DNA of 64,000 nt from Hydrogenophaga sp. (lineage in GTDB: Bacteria > Pseudomonadota > Gammaproteobacteria > Burkholderiales > Burkholderiaceae_C): contig NZ_JAHCKK010000001.1 in the NCBI RefSeq assembly GCF_026125825.1, forward strand, positions 1 to 64,000, given 5' to 3'. Numbering within the stretch: position 1 is the stretch's first letter; each line of letters begins with the position of its first letter. Below, one piece after another: positions 15,087 to 23,686 of this stretch. The position numbers were made by a program, and so were the translations under genes. The notes under the pieces are model-generated. The model had not been told where the DNA came from, ran no database searches, and saw nothing but the letters and a program-made list of their open reading frames with translations.

Positions 15087-17016
15087 AACCGATGCTGCCA
15101 AGGGCAGCAACACCACATGGGATATGGGCACCGACACCACCCTCATCCACATTCTGGCTCGCAACGCCGAGTTACTGGGCAATCGCGTGGCCATGCGCGA
15201 AAAGCACCTGGGAATATGGCAGGAGACCACCTGGTCGCAGATGCTGGACACCACGCTCGCCTACGCGGCCGGCATGGAAAGCCTGGGTTTTAGCGCAGAG
15301 GATGCCTTGCTGGTCCTGGGCGACAACCGACCCCGGCTCTACATGGGCATGCTCGCGGCCGGCGTGCTGGGCGGCTACGCGATGCCCGTCTACTCTACTG
15401 CAACACCCGACGAAATCCGTCACTTCATGCATGAGACGCATGTCCGCTTTGTCCTGGCCGAAGACCAGGAGCAAGTCGACAAGGTGCTTGATCTGGGCGA
15501 TCAGGGTGCAACGATCAAGAACATCATTTACGACGAGCCACGCGGCTTGACCAACTATTCGAATCCCGGACTGATTTCGTGGGAAAAGTTGCAGGCCATC
15601 GGTGCAGATCGCTTGCGTGCCGAGCCGAAACTGCGAAATGCCTTGATCGAACGGGCGCTGCCCGACGGACCGGCGGTGTTCGTGCACTCGTCGGGGACCA
15701 CGGGCAAGCCGAAGGGGGTGGTACTGAGCCACCGCAATTTCCTCGCGGGGGTGCGTAACGCCCATCGCGGGGGCGCCTTCACATTTGGCGAGACCATCCT
15801 CGCCTATCTGCCCATGGCCTGGGTGGGCGACTTTGCCATCACGGTCGGCGCCGGTGTTGCGCTGCACTTCACCATCAATATCCCCGAACGCCAGGAAACG
15901 GTGCTGCACGACCTGCGCGAGGTGGCTCCCACTTTCTATCTGGCCGCACCCCGCAGCTGGGACAACATGCTGACCACCATCCAGGTTCGCATGGAGGATT
16001 CGACGCCGCTCAAGAAATGGCTCTACGATGTTTTCATGAACTCGGCGCTGGCGTCCGAACGACGCAAGCTCGAGGGAAAACAGCCCAGCCTGACAGAGCG
16101 TCTGATGCGGCAACTGGGAGAGTGGTTGATCTTCGGACCGATCAAGGACCAGTTGGGCCTCACCCGCCTGCGAGGTGCTTTCACCGGCGGCGAGGCCATT
16201 GGCGAAGACACTTTTGTTTTTTACCGCGCACTGGGCGTGAAATTGCGACAGTTTTATGGTCAAACTGAAAGCAGCGCCTTCACTGCCTTGCAGGACACCG
16301 AAGAAGTACGCCTGCACACGGTCGGCAAACCGCTGCCCGGTGTGGAAGTCAAGATCGGCGACAACGGAGAGGTCTTGATTCGCTCCGGGAGCGTGTTTTC
16401 CGGTTACTACAAACTTGAAAATGCCACCCGTGAAGCACTTGAGGACGGCTGGCTGTACACGGGCGATGCAGGTTATATCGAGCCTGATGGACACATGGTG
16501 GTGCTCGGACGGTTGTCGGAGGTGGTGTATACCTCCAAAGGCGAACGCTACATTCCGAACTACATTGAGAACCGCCTCAAATTCAGTCCGTACATCAAGG
16601 ATGTGGCCGTGCTCGGGAGCGGCCGCGACACGCTGGCGGCCATCATCTGCATCGACATGGAGCCGGTGGGCCATTGGGCTGAGGTACGGGGCATTTCCTA
16701 CATGTCCTATGCCGACCTGTCGCAAAAACCCGAGGTGATCGAACTGGTCACGGCAGCGGTCAAGCGCGTCAACAGCATCCTGCCAGACGGGTTGAAACTG
16801 CATCACTTCGTGTCCTTACACAAGGAGTTCGACCCCGACGACGGAGAGGTCACGCGAACCCGCAAGCTGCGCCGCAACGTGGTCGAGGAGCGTTATGCGC
16901 CCATCATTGATGCGATCTACGGCGGCCAGCAGACGGTCACGATGAAGGCGCAGATCACGTATGAATCCGGTGAAGTCGGCACCATCGAGCGCCAACTCTC
17001 GGTGCAGGAGATTTAA
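15073..17016 (+). CDS. AMP-forming acyl-CoA ligase (COG1022-like), cassette 1
   Basis: A 647-residue ANL-superfamily ligase of the large long-chain acyl-CoA synthetase type. The P-loop is SSGTTGKPKGVVLSH at about 206-220, the A5 motif FYGQTESS near 395, the hinge region WLYTGDAGYIEPDG and LGRLSEVVYTSKGE, and the catalytic Lys region RTRKLRRNVV near the C-terminus. Start ATG 15073 follows a GGGGGG box; a GTG six bases upstream is in frame. The gene is embedded between livG and livH, a placement repeated in all three ABC cassettes. It would convert the imported acid to acyl-CoA at the membrane (ATP to AMP plus PPi). A bulky or branched acid is likelier than a plain fatty acid, from the gene context. 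Confidence 0.88.
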   Translation: MQSTETDAAKGSNTTWDMGTDTTLIHILARNAELLGNRVAMREKHLGIWQETTWSQMLDTTLAYAAGMESLGFSAEDALLVLGDNRPRLYMGMLAAGVLGGYAMPVYSTATPDEIRHFMHETHVRFVLAEDQEQVDKVLDLGDQGATIKNIIYDEPRGLTNYSNPGLISWEKLQAIGADRLRAEPKLRNALIERALPDGPAVFVHSSGTTGKPKGVVLSHRNFLAGVRNAHRGGAFTFGETILAYLPMAWVGDFAITVGAGVALHFTINIPERQETVLHDLREVAPTFYLAAPRSWDNMLTTIQVRMEDSTPLKKWLYDVFMNSALASERRKLEGKQPSLTERLMRQLGEWLIFGPIKDQLGLTRLRGAFTGGEAIGEDTFVFYRALGVKLRQFYGQTESSAFTALQDTEEVRLHTVGKPLPGVEVKIGDNGEVLIRSGSVFSGYYKLENATREALEDGWLYTGDAGYIEPDGHMVVLGRLSEVVYTSKGERYIPNYIENRLKFSPYIKDVAVLGSGRDTLAAIICIDMEPVGHWAEVRGISYMSYADLSQKPEVIELVTAAVKRVNSILPDGLKLHHFVSLHKEFDPDDGEVTRTRKLRRNVVEERYAPIIDAIYGGQQTVTMKAQITYESGEVGTIERQLSVQEI

Positions 17017-17019
17017 ATT

Positions 17020-17907
17020 ATGGATTTTTCACTGTTTGCCGAATTGGCCATCAATGGCGCGCTGTCGGGGCTCATGTATTCACTGGTCGCCATGGGCATC
17101 GTGATCATCTACAAGTCATCCTCGGTGCCTAACCTGGCGCAAGGTGCGATGACCATGCTGGGTGCCTATGTCGTGCTGGCCATCGCCAATGGATTGGGCG
17201 TGTCGATGTGGGTCGCCATCCCGCTGGCCATGGGAACGATGTTCTTTGTCGGAATGGGCATCGAGCGGGTGGCGTTGCGCCGGCTGGCGGGCCGCCCCAT
17301 CATCATGATCCTGATGATGACACTGGGGCTGGACATCTTTATACGCGCGACAACAATGGCCATCTGGGGCGGCTCTGGCCTTCCGCTGTCCATTGGCATC
17401 AGCGACGACCCGCTGTTTCTGGGGCCGGTGCTGCTCAGTCGGGCTTATGTGGTCGGCGCCGTGGTGGCCATCGCGCTGTTTTTGGTCTTGATGTTCTTCT
17501 TTCGCACGCGCAGGGGCATTGTTCTGCGCGCCATCTCCGACGATTACATCGCATCGTGGTCGATCGGTATTTCGGTTGAACGCGGGGTGGCGTTTTCCTG
17601 GGCCATGTCCTCTGTTCTGGCCACCACGGCCGGCGTGTTGTGGGGCTCGGTTCAAGGGGTCAGCCAGGCGCTGGCGCTGCTTTTGCTCAAGGGCTTGACC
17701 GTCGCCGTTTTGGGCGGTCTTGACAGCATCGGCGGCGCCATTCTGGCCGGCTTGCTGCTGGGCCTTCTTGAAGGCGTTGCATCTGGCTATCTCGACCCCT
17801 TGGTTGGCGGTGGTAGCCGCGACCTGGTGGTTGCCACAATACTGATTCTGACCATCCTGATTCGGCCGCATGGCCTGTTCGGGCGCCACGACATTGAAAG
17901 GATCTGA
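17020..17907 (+). CDS. livH: ABC transporter permease (LivH), cassette 1
   Basis: A 295-residue, strongly hydrophobic integral membrane protein of the LivH family. Recognisable marks are NGALSGLMYSLVAMGIVIIYK at the N-terminus, VPNLAQGAMTMLGAY (the NFAQG-type loop), and LKGLTVAVLGGLDSIGGAILAG followed by the conserved C-terminal RPHGLFGRHDIERI. It forms the import channel with LivM. It starts four bases after the ligase stop, so the two are translated together. Confidence 0.9.
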   Translation: MDFSLFAELAINGALSGLMYSLVAMGIVIIYKSSSVPNLAQGAMTMLGAYVVLAIANGLGVSMWVAIPLAMGTMFFVGMGIERVALRRLAGRPIIMILMMTLGLDIFIRATTMAIWGGSGLPLSIGISDDPLFLGPVLLSRAYVVGAVVAIALFLVLMFFFRTRRGIVLRAISDDYIASWSIGISVERGVAFSWAMSSVLATTAGVLWGSVQGVSQALALLLLKGLTVAVLGGLDSIGGAILAGLLLGLLEGVASGYLDPLVGGGSRDLVVATILILTILIRPHGLFGRHDIERI

Positions 17908-17912
17908 AGGTC

Positions 17913-18986
17913 ATGCTATTTCGTCAATCAGGAATTTTCCATACCAATTACGCCAACGCGCGCTCGCTTTTTCCGCTCCCCGCGGATCGCTGGATGATCG
18001 GCTTGTTGCTGGCCTTTGCGTTAACTGCGCCATTCACCATGAGCACGCTCGTCCTCAGCACCCAGTTGTTACCGTGGCTGGTGTGGACTGCGGCCGTGCT
18101 CGGCTTGAACCTGATCCTGGGCTGGACCGGACAGTTCCACTTCGGCTATGCCGCCATCATGGGCATCGGCGCCTACACGGCGGTGCACGGCGTACGCAAC
18201 GGCATTCCCTGGGAGATCGCGATGGTGCTCGGCGGCGTGATGGCCGCTGTGATCGGCATCGTTTTCGCTTTCGCGGCGCTGCGCGTGAAAGGCCTGTATC
18301 TGGCGCTCAGCACGCTGGCCCTGCAGTTCGTGATGGACTGGGTGATCTCCCACGTGCCGGCCATCAGCGGCGGCACCCAGGCCACACTGCAGGCACCTGA
18401 CATCAGCCTGCTCGGCCAGGCCATCACCTCGGATACCGGACTCTATTACGTGGCGCTGGGCTGGTGCCTGATCGTCACCGTGTTCATGCTCAACTTGCGC
18501 CGCACCGGGCTTGGCCGCGCGCTCATTGCGGTGCGTGAAAAGGACTTCGCTGCGGCGGTCATTGGCGTGCACAGCCTGTATTACAAGCTGGTGGCGTTCG
18601 CCACCTCGTCCTTCATTGGCGGCATCAGCGGCGCCATCCTGATCTTCACCTTCTACCGAGCAGCCACACCGGAGCAATTTGCCGTCAATGTCTCCATCGA
18701 GTTGCTGGCCATGGTGATCGTCGGCGGACTGGGCAGCATCATCGGCAGCTATTTTGGGGCCGCCTTCATTCTGTTGATGCCCGGCCTGATGAACAGTCTG
18801 ATCGGCTGGCTGGCGCAGCTCCTGGGCATCTCGCTCGGGATCGAAACGCTGGCCCACATTCCACATGCGGTTTATGGCGCGCTGATCATTATTTTCCTGC
18901 TGGTTGAGCCTATGGGGCTGGGCAAGATGTACACCAATCTGCGCAACTACCTGCTGGTCTGGCCCTTCGGCTACGCCCGAAAGTAA
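17913..18986 (+). CDS. livM: ABC transporter permease (LivM), cassette 1
   Basis: A 357-residue hydrophobic LivM-type permease. It contains the family segments LNLILGWTGQFHFGYAAIMGIGAYT, RVKGLYLALSTLALQF and LLAMVIVGGLGSIIGSYFGAA. The C-terminus ends MYTNLRNYLLVWPFGYARK; a WPF-containing tail also ends the other two LivM proteins in the window. It partners the LivH encoded six bases upstream, and LivF follows after 10 bases. Confidence 0.9.
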   Translation: MLFRQSGIFHTNYANARSLFPLPADRWMIGLLLAFALTAPFTMSTLVLSTQLLPWLVWTAAVLGLNLILGWTGQFHFGYAAIMGIGAYTAVHGVRNGIPWEIAMVLGGVMAAVIGIVFAFAALRVKGLYLALSTLALQFVMDWVISHVPAISGGTQATLQAPDISLLGQAITSDTGLYYVALGWCLIVTVFMLNLRRTGLGRALIAVREKDFAAAVIGVHSLYYKLVAFATSSFIGGISGAILIFTFYRAATPEQFAVNVSIELLAMVIVGGLGSIIGSYFGAAFILLMPGLMNSLIGWLAQLLGISLGIETLAHIPHAVYGALIIIFLLVEPMGLGKMYTNLRNYLLVWPFGYARK

Positions 18987-18996
18987 AAACGACATC

Positions 18997-19848
18997 ATGG
19001 CGACTGACAACTTGACTTCCAACCCAACGCTGATGCAAAACCAGACTGCGGAACCTGCATTGATATTGTCACTGAACAATGTCGAGGTCATCTACGATCA
19101 TGTATCGCTCGCCATCAAGGGCGTTTCGATCGATGTGCCGCAAGGCGCCATGGTGGCACTGCTGGGCGCCAACGGCGCTGGCAAAAGCACGACGCTGAAG
19201 TCGATCAGCGGCCTGCTGCGCCCTGAGCGCGGCCTGGTAACCCGCGGTGAGGTGCAATTCCTGGGTCAGAACATCGATGCACTGGCGCCGCAGGAGCGCG
19301 TCAAGCTCGGTATCGTGCATGTGCTGGAAGGGCGGCGTGTGTTCGAACACATGACGCCTGACGAAAACCTGGTGGCGGCCTCGGCGGTTCGTGGCACCCG
19401 CCAAGACATGCTGCGTAACAAGGATATGGTTTACAGCTATTTCCCGCGCTTGCATCAGCGGCGCACCGCGCAGTCCGGCTACCTGTCAGGCGGCGAGCAG
19501 CAGATGCTGGCCATTGGCCGTGCCTTGATGACGCAACCCAAGCTGCTGATGCTTGACGAGCCGAGTCTTGGTCTCGCGCCTTTTCTGGTGGCCGAGATTT
19601 TCGACATTGTTCGGCGCATCAACAAGGAAGAAGGCCTGTCCGTTCTGCTGGTGGAACAAAACGCAATTGCAGCTTTAGAGGTCGTCTCGCATGGCTATCT
19701 GATCGAGAACGGACGCGTGGTGATGCATGACAGCGCAGAAGCCATGAAGAAAAACCCGGACATCCAGGAGTTCTATCTAGGAGGCACCGAAGGGCGAAGC
19801 TTCCATGACATCAAACACTATAGTCGGCGCAAACGCTGGCTCACCTGA
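18997..19848 (+). CDS. livF: ABC transporter ATP-binding protein (LivF), cassette 1
   Basis: A 283-residue ABC ATPase of the LivF type with Walker [13 protein letters not shown], signature [16 protein letters not shown], Walker [14 protein letters not shown] and the glutamine switch LLVEQNA. ATG 18997 is the start; the open frame further upstream lies inside livM. The protein has an extra N-terminal stretch of about 25 residues and a basic C-terminal tail, IKHYSRRKRWLT, beyond the usual LivF end. The same tail is found on the LivF proteins of cassettes 2 and 3. It energises import together with LivG. Confidence 0.9.
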   Translation: MATDNLTSNPTLMQNQTAEPALILSLNNVEVIYDHVSLAIKGVSIDVPQGAMVALLGANGAGKSTTLKSISGLLRPERGLVTRGEVQFLGQNIDALAPQERVKLGIVHVLEGRRVFEHMTPDENLVAASAVRGTRQDMLRNKDMVYSYFPRLHQRRTAQSGYLSGGEQQMLAIGRALMTQPKLLMLDEPSLGLAPFLVAEIFDIVRRINKEEGLSVLLVEQNAIAALEVVSHGYLIENGRVVMHDSAEAMKKNPDIQEFYLGGTEGRSFHDIKHYSRRKRWLT

Positions 19849-19907
19849 AACTAGTTTCTCGTAGCATGGACACCTCCACATCGCGTCGAGCTCTCGCATT
19901 AAGTCTT

Positions 19908-19974
19908 GGGCACGACCGGCATTCCTACTACAGACTGCATTTCACCCCGTGCTAGCTAAACAGGAGACATCACC
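19908..19974 (+). repeat. Leader repeat, copy 1, before the first tandem binding-protein gene
   Basis: From GGGCACGAC to the ATG this leader matches the one at 21254-21324, including the block TACAGACTGCATTTCACCCC and the CTAAACAGGA ribosome-binding region. Copy 2 carries a few extra bases that complete a GGCACG/CGTGCC stem; copy 1 lacks this stem. The repeat shows that the duplication unit included the leader as well as the gene. Confidence 0.75.
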
Positions 19975-21231
19975 ATGAAAATCAAACTGCTTTCAATTCT
20001 TGCTGGCGTGGGGATGGCGATGTCCAACGTCCAGCCCGCGCTGGCCCAAGCCCAGACCGAACCGATTAAATTTGCGCTATGTTACGACCTGAGCAAGGTT
20101 TACGCCTTCGCCGTACCGCAAGTTGCCCAGGCCGCGCGCGACTATGCGCAGATACTCAACCAGAAAGGCGGCATCGAAGGCCATCAGGTCGAGATTCTGG
20201 TTCAAGACCATGGCAACGAACCGCAGCGGGGCATCGAGTGCTATGAAAAGATGAAGCGCGAGGGTGCGATCACCTTCGACTTCTTTTCCACGCCGGTCGG
20301 GCGCGCGCTGCTGCCGCGCGCAATGCAGGACAACAATGTGATGATTTCATCCTTTACTGGCCGCAGCGATGCAGTCGACGGCGATGTGTTCAAGTGGATA
20401 TTCCCCATCGGGCCCACCTATTGGAGCCAAGCAGCCAATAACATCCAGTACATCAAGTCCAAGTCGAACAACAACCTCAAGGGGGTGAAGATCGCATTCT
20501 TTTACCTGGACACCGCGTTTGGGTTGGAACCCATCGGCGTGTTGAAGACACTCGCGGCCAAGGAAGGCTTCGACCTCCAATTGTTCCCGAACCCGCTGCC
20601 TGGTAACAATCAGTCAGGGGCGTGGTCCCAGATCCGCCGCTTCAACCCCGATTGGGTCATCAGCTGGAATCTGGGCAACATGCACGTCGTTGCCTCGCGC
20701 GAAATGAAACGCAACGCCATGCCGATGGACAAGTACATCGCCGTCAATTGGTTCAACGAAGTGGACATCGCGAACATTGGCGCCGACGCAGCCAAGGGCA
20801 TCAAGCGCGGCACTAATGTGGTGGGCGGTCAGGAGCACCCGCTGATCCAGCAGATCCTGAAGGATCTGTATGACAAGGGAAAGGGCAACGGCGACCGCAA
20901 GCATACCAATGACATCTTCTACAACACTGGGCTGGCCACCTACGCTCCTGTTTTCGAAGGCGCGCGTCTGGCAATCAAGCAGTATGGCTGGCCTCTGACA
21001 TCCGACAAGATGAAGCGCGGGCTGGAGAGCCTGCGCAACTTCGACGCTAACGGCCTCATCGCCCCTGTAACTGTGACGGCCAAGGACCATGGCGGCGGCG
21101 GCAAGACGCGCATCGACATGTGGGATGGCGCGAAGTGGGTGCCAGAGACTGGCTGGTTCTCCGCATACGACGATGTAGTCCAGGAAAGCGCCAAGAAGGA
21201 ATCGGCGGAGTTCGCCAAGTCGAAGCAGTAG
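19975..21231 (+). CDS. Periplasmic substrate-binding protein of ABC cassette 1, copy A
   Basis: A 418-residue type 1 periplasmic binding protein (Peripla_BP_6 / LivJ-like). The signal peptide MKIKLLSILAGVGMAMSNVQPALA is followed by a probable cleavage after AxA near residue 24. The mature part opens with IKFALCYDLSKVYAF and shows the ILNQKGGIEGHQVEILVQDHG segment typical of the family. It is a close paralog of the next gene (same length, nearly the same blocks throughout), a tandem duplication. It would capture the acid in the periplasm and deliver it to LivHM. RBS CAGGAGA lies before the ATG. Confidence 0.9.
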   Translation: MKIKLLSILAGVGMAMSNVQPALAQAQTEPIKFALCYDLSKVYAFAVPQVAQAARDYAQILNQKGGIEGHQVEILVQDHGNEPQRGIECYEKMKREGAITFDFFSTPVGRALLPRAMQDNNVMISSFTGRSDAVDGDVFKWIFPIGPTYWSQAANNIQYIKSKSNNNLKGVKIAFFYLDTAFGLEPIGVLKTLAAKEGFDLQLFPNPLPGNNQSGAWSQIRRFNPDWVISWNLGNMHVVASREMKRNAMPMDKYIAVNWFNEVDIANIGADAAKGIKRGTNVVGGQEHPLIQQILKDLYDKGKGNGDRKHTNDIFYNTGLATYAPVFEGARLAIKQYGWPLTSDKMKRGLESLRNFDANGLIAPVTVTAKDHGGGGKTRIDMWDGAKWVPETGWFSAYDDVVQESAKKESAEFAKSKQ

Positions 21232-21253
21232 CGATACGCCTCGGTCAGGCCTC

Positions 21254-21324
21254 GGGCACGACTGTACGGCGTGCCTTCTACAGACTGCATTTCACCCCGT
21301 ACTAACTAAACAGGAAACATCATC
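21254..21324 (+). repeat. Leader repeat, copy 2, before the second tandem binding-protein gene
   Basis: This is the second copy of the leader described at 19908-19974. Here GGCACG-ACTGTACGG-CGTGCC can form a six-base-pair hairpin, which might slow or end some transcripts between the two binding-protein genes. Regulatory effect is speculative. Confidence 0.7.
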
Positions 21325-22581
21325 ATGAAAATCAAACAGCTTTCCATTCTTGCTGGCCTGGGATTGGCGCTGGCCGGTCTGCAGTCCGCGCAGGCGCAGG
21401 CACCAGCCCAGCCCGTCAAATTCGCGCTTTGTTATGACCTGAGTAAATCCTACGGCTTTGTGACGCCACAAATTGCCCAGGCGGCGAATGACTATGCCAA
21501 GATATTGAATCAGAAAGGCGGCATTGAAGGCCACCCAATCGAGATACTGGTTCAAGACCATGGCAACGAGCCGCAGCGTGGCATTGAGTGCTACGAAAAG
21601 ATGAAACGCGAAGGCGCCGTTGCCTTTGATTTCCTGTCCACGCCGGTTTCCCGCGCCGTTCTGCCGCGCGCCATGGCGGATGGCAATGTGATGGTGCAAT
21701 CCTTTGTAGGTCGTGGCGATGCGGTCGATGGTGATGTGTTCAAGTGGATTTTCCCCATTGGGCCCACCTACTGGGGTCAAATGGCCAACAATATCCACTA
21801 CATCAAAACCAAGTCCAACAACAACCTCAAGGGCGTGAAGATTTCGTTCATCTACCCCGACTATCCGTTCGGGCAGGAACCGATCGGCGTGTTGACGACA
21901 CTTGCGGCCAAAGAGGGCTTTGACCTGCAGTTGGTTCCCAACCCGATGCCGGGCAATGACCAGGCCGCCGCTTGGTCCCAGATCCGCCGCAACAACCCCG
22001 ACTGGGTGATCAGCTGGAACCTGGCCGGCATGCACGTCGTCGCCTCGCGCGAAATGAAGCGCAACGGCATCCCGATGGACAAGTACATTTCCGTCAATTG
22101 GCTCAACGAAGTTGACCTTGCCAACATTGGTCTGGAAAACGCAAAAGGCCTCAAGCGCGGCACCAACGTGACGGGTGGACAGAGCCACCCGCTGATTCAG
22201 CAGATCATCAAGGACCTGTATGAGAAAAACAAGGGCAGCGGTGACCGCAAGCATCTCAACGATGTTTACTACAACACCGGTCTGGCCATCTATGCCAGCG
22301 TTTTCGAAGGCGCTCGCCTAGCCATCAAACAAAGTGGCTGGCCCCTCAACCCTGACAAAATGAAGCGCGGACTGGAAAGCTTGAAAAACTTTGATGCCGA
22401 AGGCCTGATCGCCCCCGTGACGGTGACCGCCAAAGACCATGGCGGCGGCGGCAAAACCCGCATCGACATGTGGGACGGCGCCAAGTGGGTGCCCCAGACT
22501 GACTGGTTCTCGGCGTATGACGATGTGGTCCAGGACATCGTGAAGAAAGAATCTGGCGAGTTCGCCAAGAACAAACAGTAA
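21325..22581 (+). CDS. Periplasmic substrate-binding protein of ABC cassette 1, copy B
   Basis: A 418-residue paralog of the protein encoded at 19975-21231. It has a classical signal peptide (MKIKQLSILAGLGLALAGLQSAQAQA) and the same mature blocks (KFALCYDLSKSYGF, QDHGNEPQRGIECYEKMKRE, DHGGGGKTRIDMWDG). Differences cluster in short patches, for example YPDYPFGQEP against YLDTAFGLEP, which may alter ligand preference. It ends cassette 1 and is followed by a terminator-like hairpin at 22594. Confidence 0.9.
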   Translation: MKIKQLSILAGLGLALAGLQSAQAQAPAQPVKFALCYDLSKSYGFVTPQIAQAANDYAKILNQKGGIEGHPIEILVQDHGNEPQRGIECYEKMKREGAVAFDFLSTPVSRAVLPRAMADGNVMVQSFVGRGDAVDGDVFKWIFPIGPTYWGQMANNIHYIKTKSNNNLKGVKISFIYPDYPFGQEPIGVLTTLAAKEGFDLQLVPNPMPGNDQAAAWSQIRRNNPDWVISWNLAGMHVVASREMKRNGIPMDKYISVNWLNEVDLANIGLENAKGLKRGTNVTGGQSHPLIQQIIKDLYEKNKGSGDRKHLNDVYYNTGLAIYASVFEGARLAIKQSGWPLNPDKMKRGLESLKNFDAEGLIAPVTVTAKDHGGGGKTRIDMWDGAKWVPQTDWFSAYDDVVQDIVKKESGEFAKNKQ

Positions 22582-22593
22582 TTGCCTTCCCTT

Positions 22594-22641
22594 GGGATGG
22601 ATCACGGTCAGACGCGTTGCGCACTGATAGTGAACCATCCC
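22594..22641 (+). terminator. Hairpin after the tandem binding-protein genes, probable terminator
   Basis: Arms GGGATGGATCAC and GTGAACCATCCC pair at 11 of 12 positions, and an inner TCAG/CTGA can extend the stem. The sequence ATCTTGTTTCTC follows, which is T-rich but not a clean T-run. Its position 13 bases after the last gene of ABC cassette 1 fits an intrinsic terminator or mRNA-stabilising hairpin. Confidence 0.5.
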
Positions 22642-22755
22642 ATCTTGTTTCTCGGATTTTCATCCCTCTCTTGAATCGCCAGGTGGCAGCCTATGCCACA
22701 GTGGATTGCAGTGGTAGCTGCCAGGCGCACCATCCAACACAGGAAATCTCGCCCG

Positions 22756-22777
22756 CTATCTAACTATCGTTAGATAG
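22756..22777. promoter_or_regulatory. Perfect palindrome CTATCTAAC-TATC-GTTAGATAG, putative operator of badHI
   Basis: Two perfect nine-base arms around TATC lie 52 bases before the badH start. This is the longest of the CTAAC-TANY-GTTAG sites in the window. The closest downstream unit encodes BadH, BadI and then a TetR regulator, so autoregulated repression is a natural reading. An AT-rich CATAATTT directly follows and may contain the -10 element. Confidence 0.65.
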
Positions 22778-22829
22778 TCATAATTTCATCCTCACCAATG
22801 TGGCGCCTAAAGCGCAAGGAGCAATCAGT

Positions 22830-23627
22830 ATGGATCTCGAACTAAAAGGAAAATCGGTCATCGTCACGGGTGGCGGCTCGAACATTGGCCGCGGCATCGT
22901 GCTCGGCTTCGCCGCGGAAGGCGCCAACATCACCATCGGCGACATCGACGAAAGTCAGGCGCAAAAGACGGCAGAACTCGCGCTGGCGAGCGGCGCGGCG
23001 TCGGCGCAGGTTGTCAAGACCGATGTCACCCAACTTGACCAGGTGCAAGCCATGTTCAAGGCAGCCTCGGACAAGTTCGGCGGCGTCGATGTCCTCGTCA
23101 ACAACGTCGGCTGGGACCAGTTGATGTTCTTCACGCAGACGACCCCCGATCTGTGGCAAAAGATCATCAACATCAACTACCTCGGCGTTCTCAACTGCAC
23201 CAAGACCGCGCTTGAAGTCATGGTTCCTCGCAACGCCGGCTCAATCGTCTCCATCAGCTCTGATGCCAGTCGGCAAGGTGAGCCACGTGAAGCGGTGTAT
23301 GGCGGCGTCAAGGCTGCCATCAACAGCTTCATGAAAACGATCGCCAAGGAAAACGGGCGTTACGGCATCCGCTGCAACGTGGTATGCCCCGGCGTCACTA
23401 TCCCCAGTACCACCGACGAAGTGGGCGGAAGCAGCATGTGGATTGATGCCGACAGTATGTTCACGCCGGAGCAACTGGAAAAAGTCGCCAAGGCGCTGCC
23501 GTTGCGCAAGGTGGGACGGCCGCAGGATATTGCCAATGCCGTCGTCTTCCTGTCTTCAGCGAAGGCTGCGGGCCATGTCACCGGGCAGGTTCTTTCAGTG
23601 TCTGGTGGTTACAGCATGATTGGGTAA
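22830..23627 (+). CDS. badH: 2-hydroxycyclohexanecarboxyl-CoA dehydrogenase (BadH-like SDR)
   Basis: A 265-residue SDR. The NAD motif is TGGGSNIGRG, then NNVGWDQLMFF, the SISSDAS serine and catalytic YGGVK at about 174-178. The NNxGWD signature and the direct pairing with a BadI homolog point to BadH, which oxidises 2-hydroxycyclohexane-1-carboxyl-CoA to the 2-keto compound in cyclohexanecarboxylate and anaerobic benzoate degradation. ATG 22830 has AAGGAG eight bases upstream; a GTG at 22800 would add ten residues that do not belong to the fold. The R. palustris enzyme is about 255 residues. Confidence 0.8.
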   Translation: MDLELKGKSVIVTGGGSNIGRGIVLGFAAEGANITIGDIDESQAQKTAELALASGAASAQVVKTDVTQLDQVQAMFKAASDKFGGVDVLVNNVGWDQLMFFTQTTPDLWQKIININYLGVLNCTKTALEVMVPRNAGSIVSISSDASRQGEPREAVYGGVKAAINSFMKTIAKENGRYGIRCNVVCPGVTIPSTTDEVGGSSMWIDADSMFTPEQLEKVAKALPLRKVGRPQDIANAVVFLSSAKAAGHVTGQVLSVSGGYSMIG

Positions 23628-23686
23628 ACGCCCGGGCACGGTCGAAAGACATGCGGCATTGAAATAACAGACAAAAAGGAAAACCC

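Noticed and set aside
15172-16806. 544-codon open frame on the minus strand
   Set aside because: It is antisense to the cassette 1 ligase and shows no domain.
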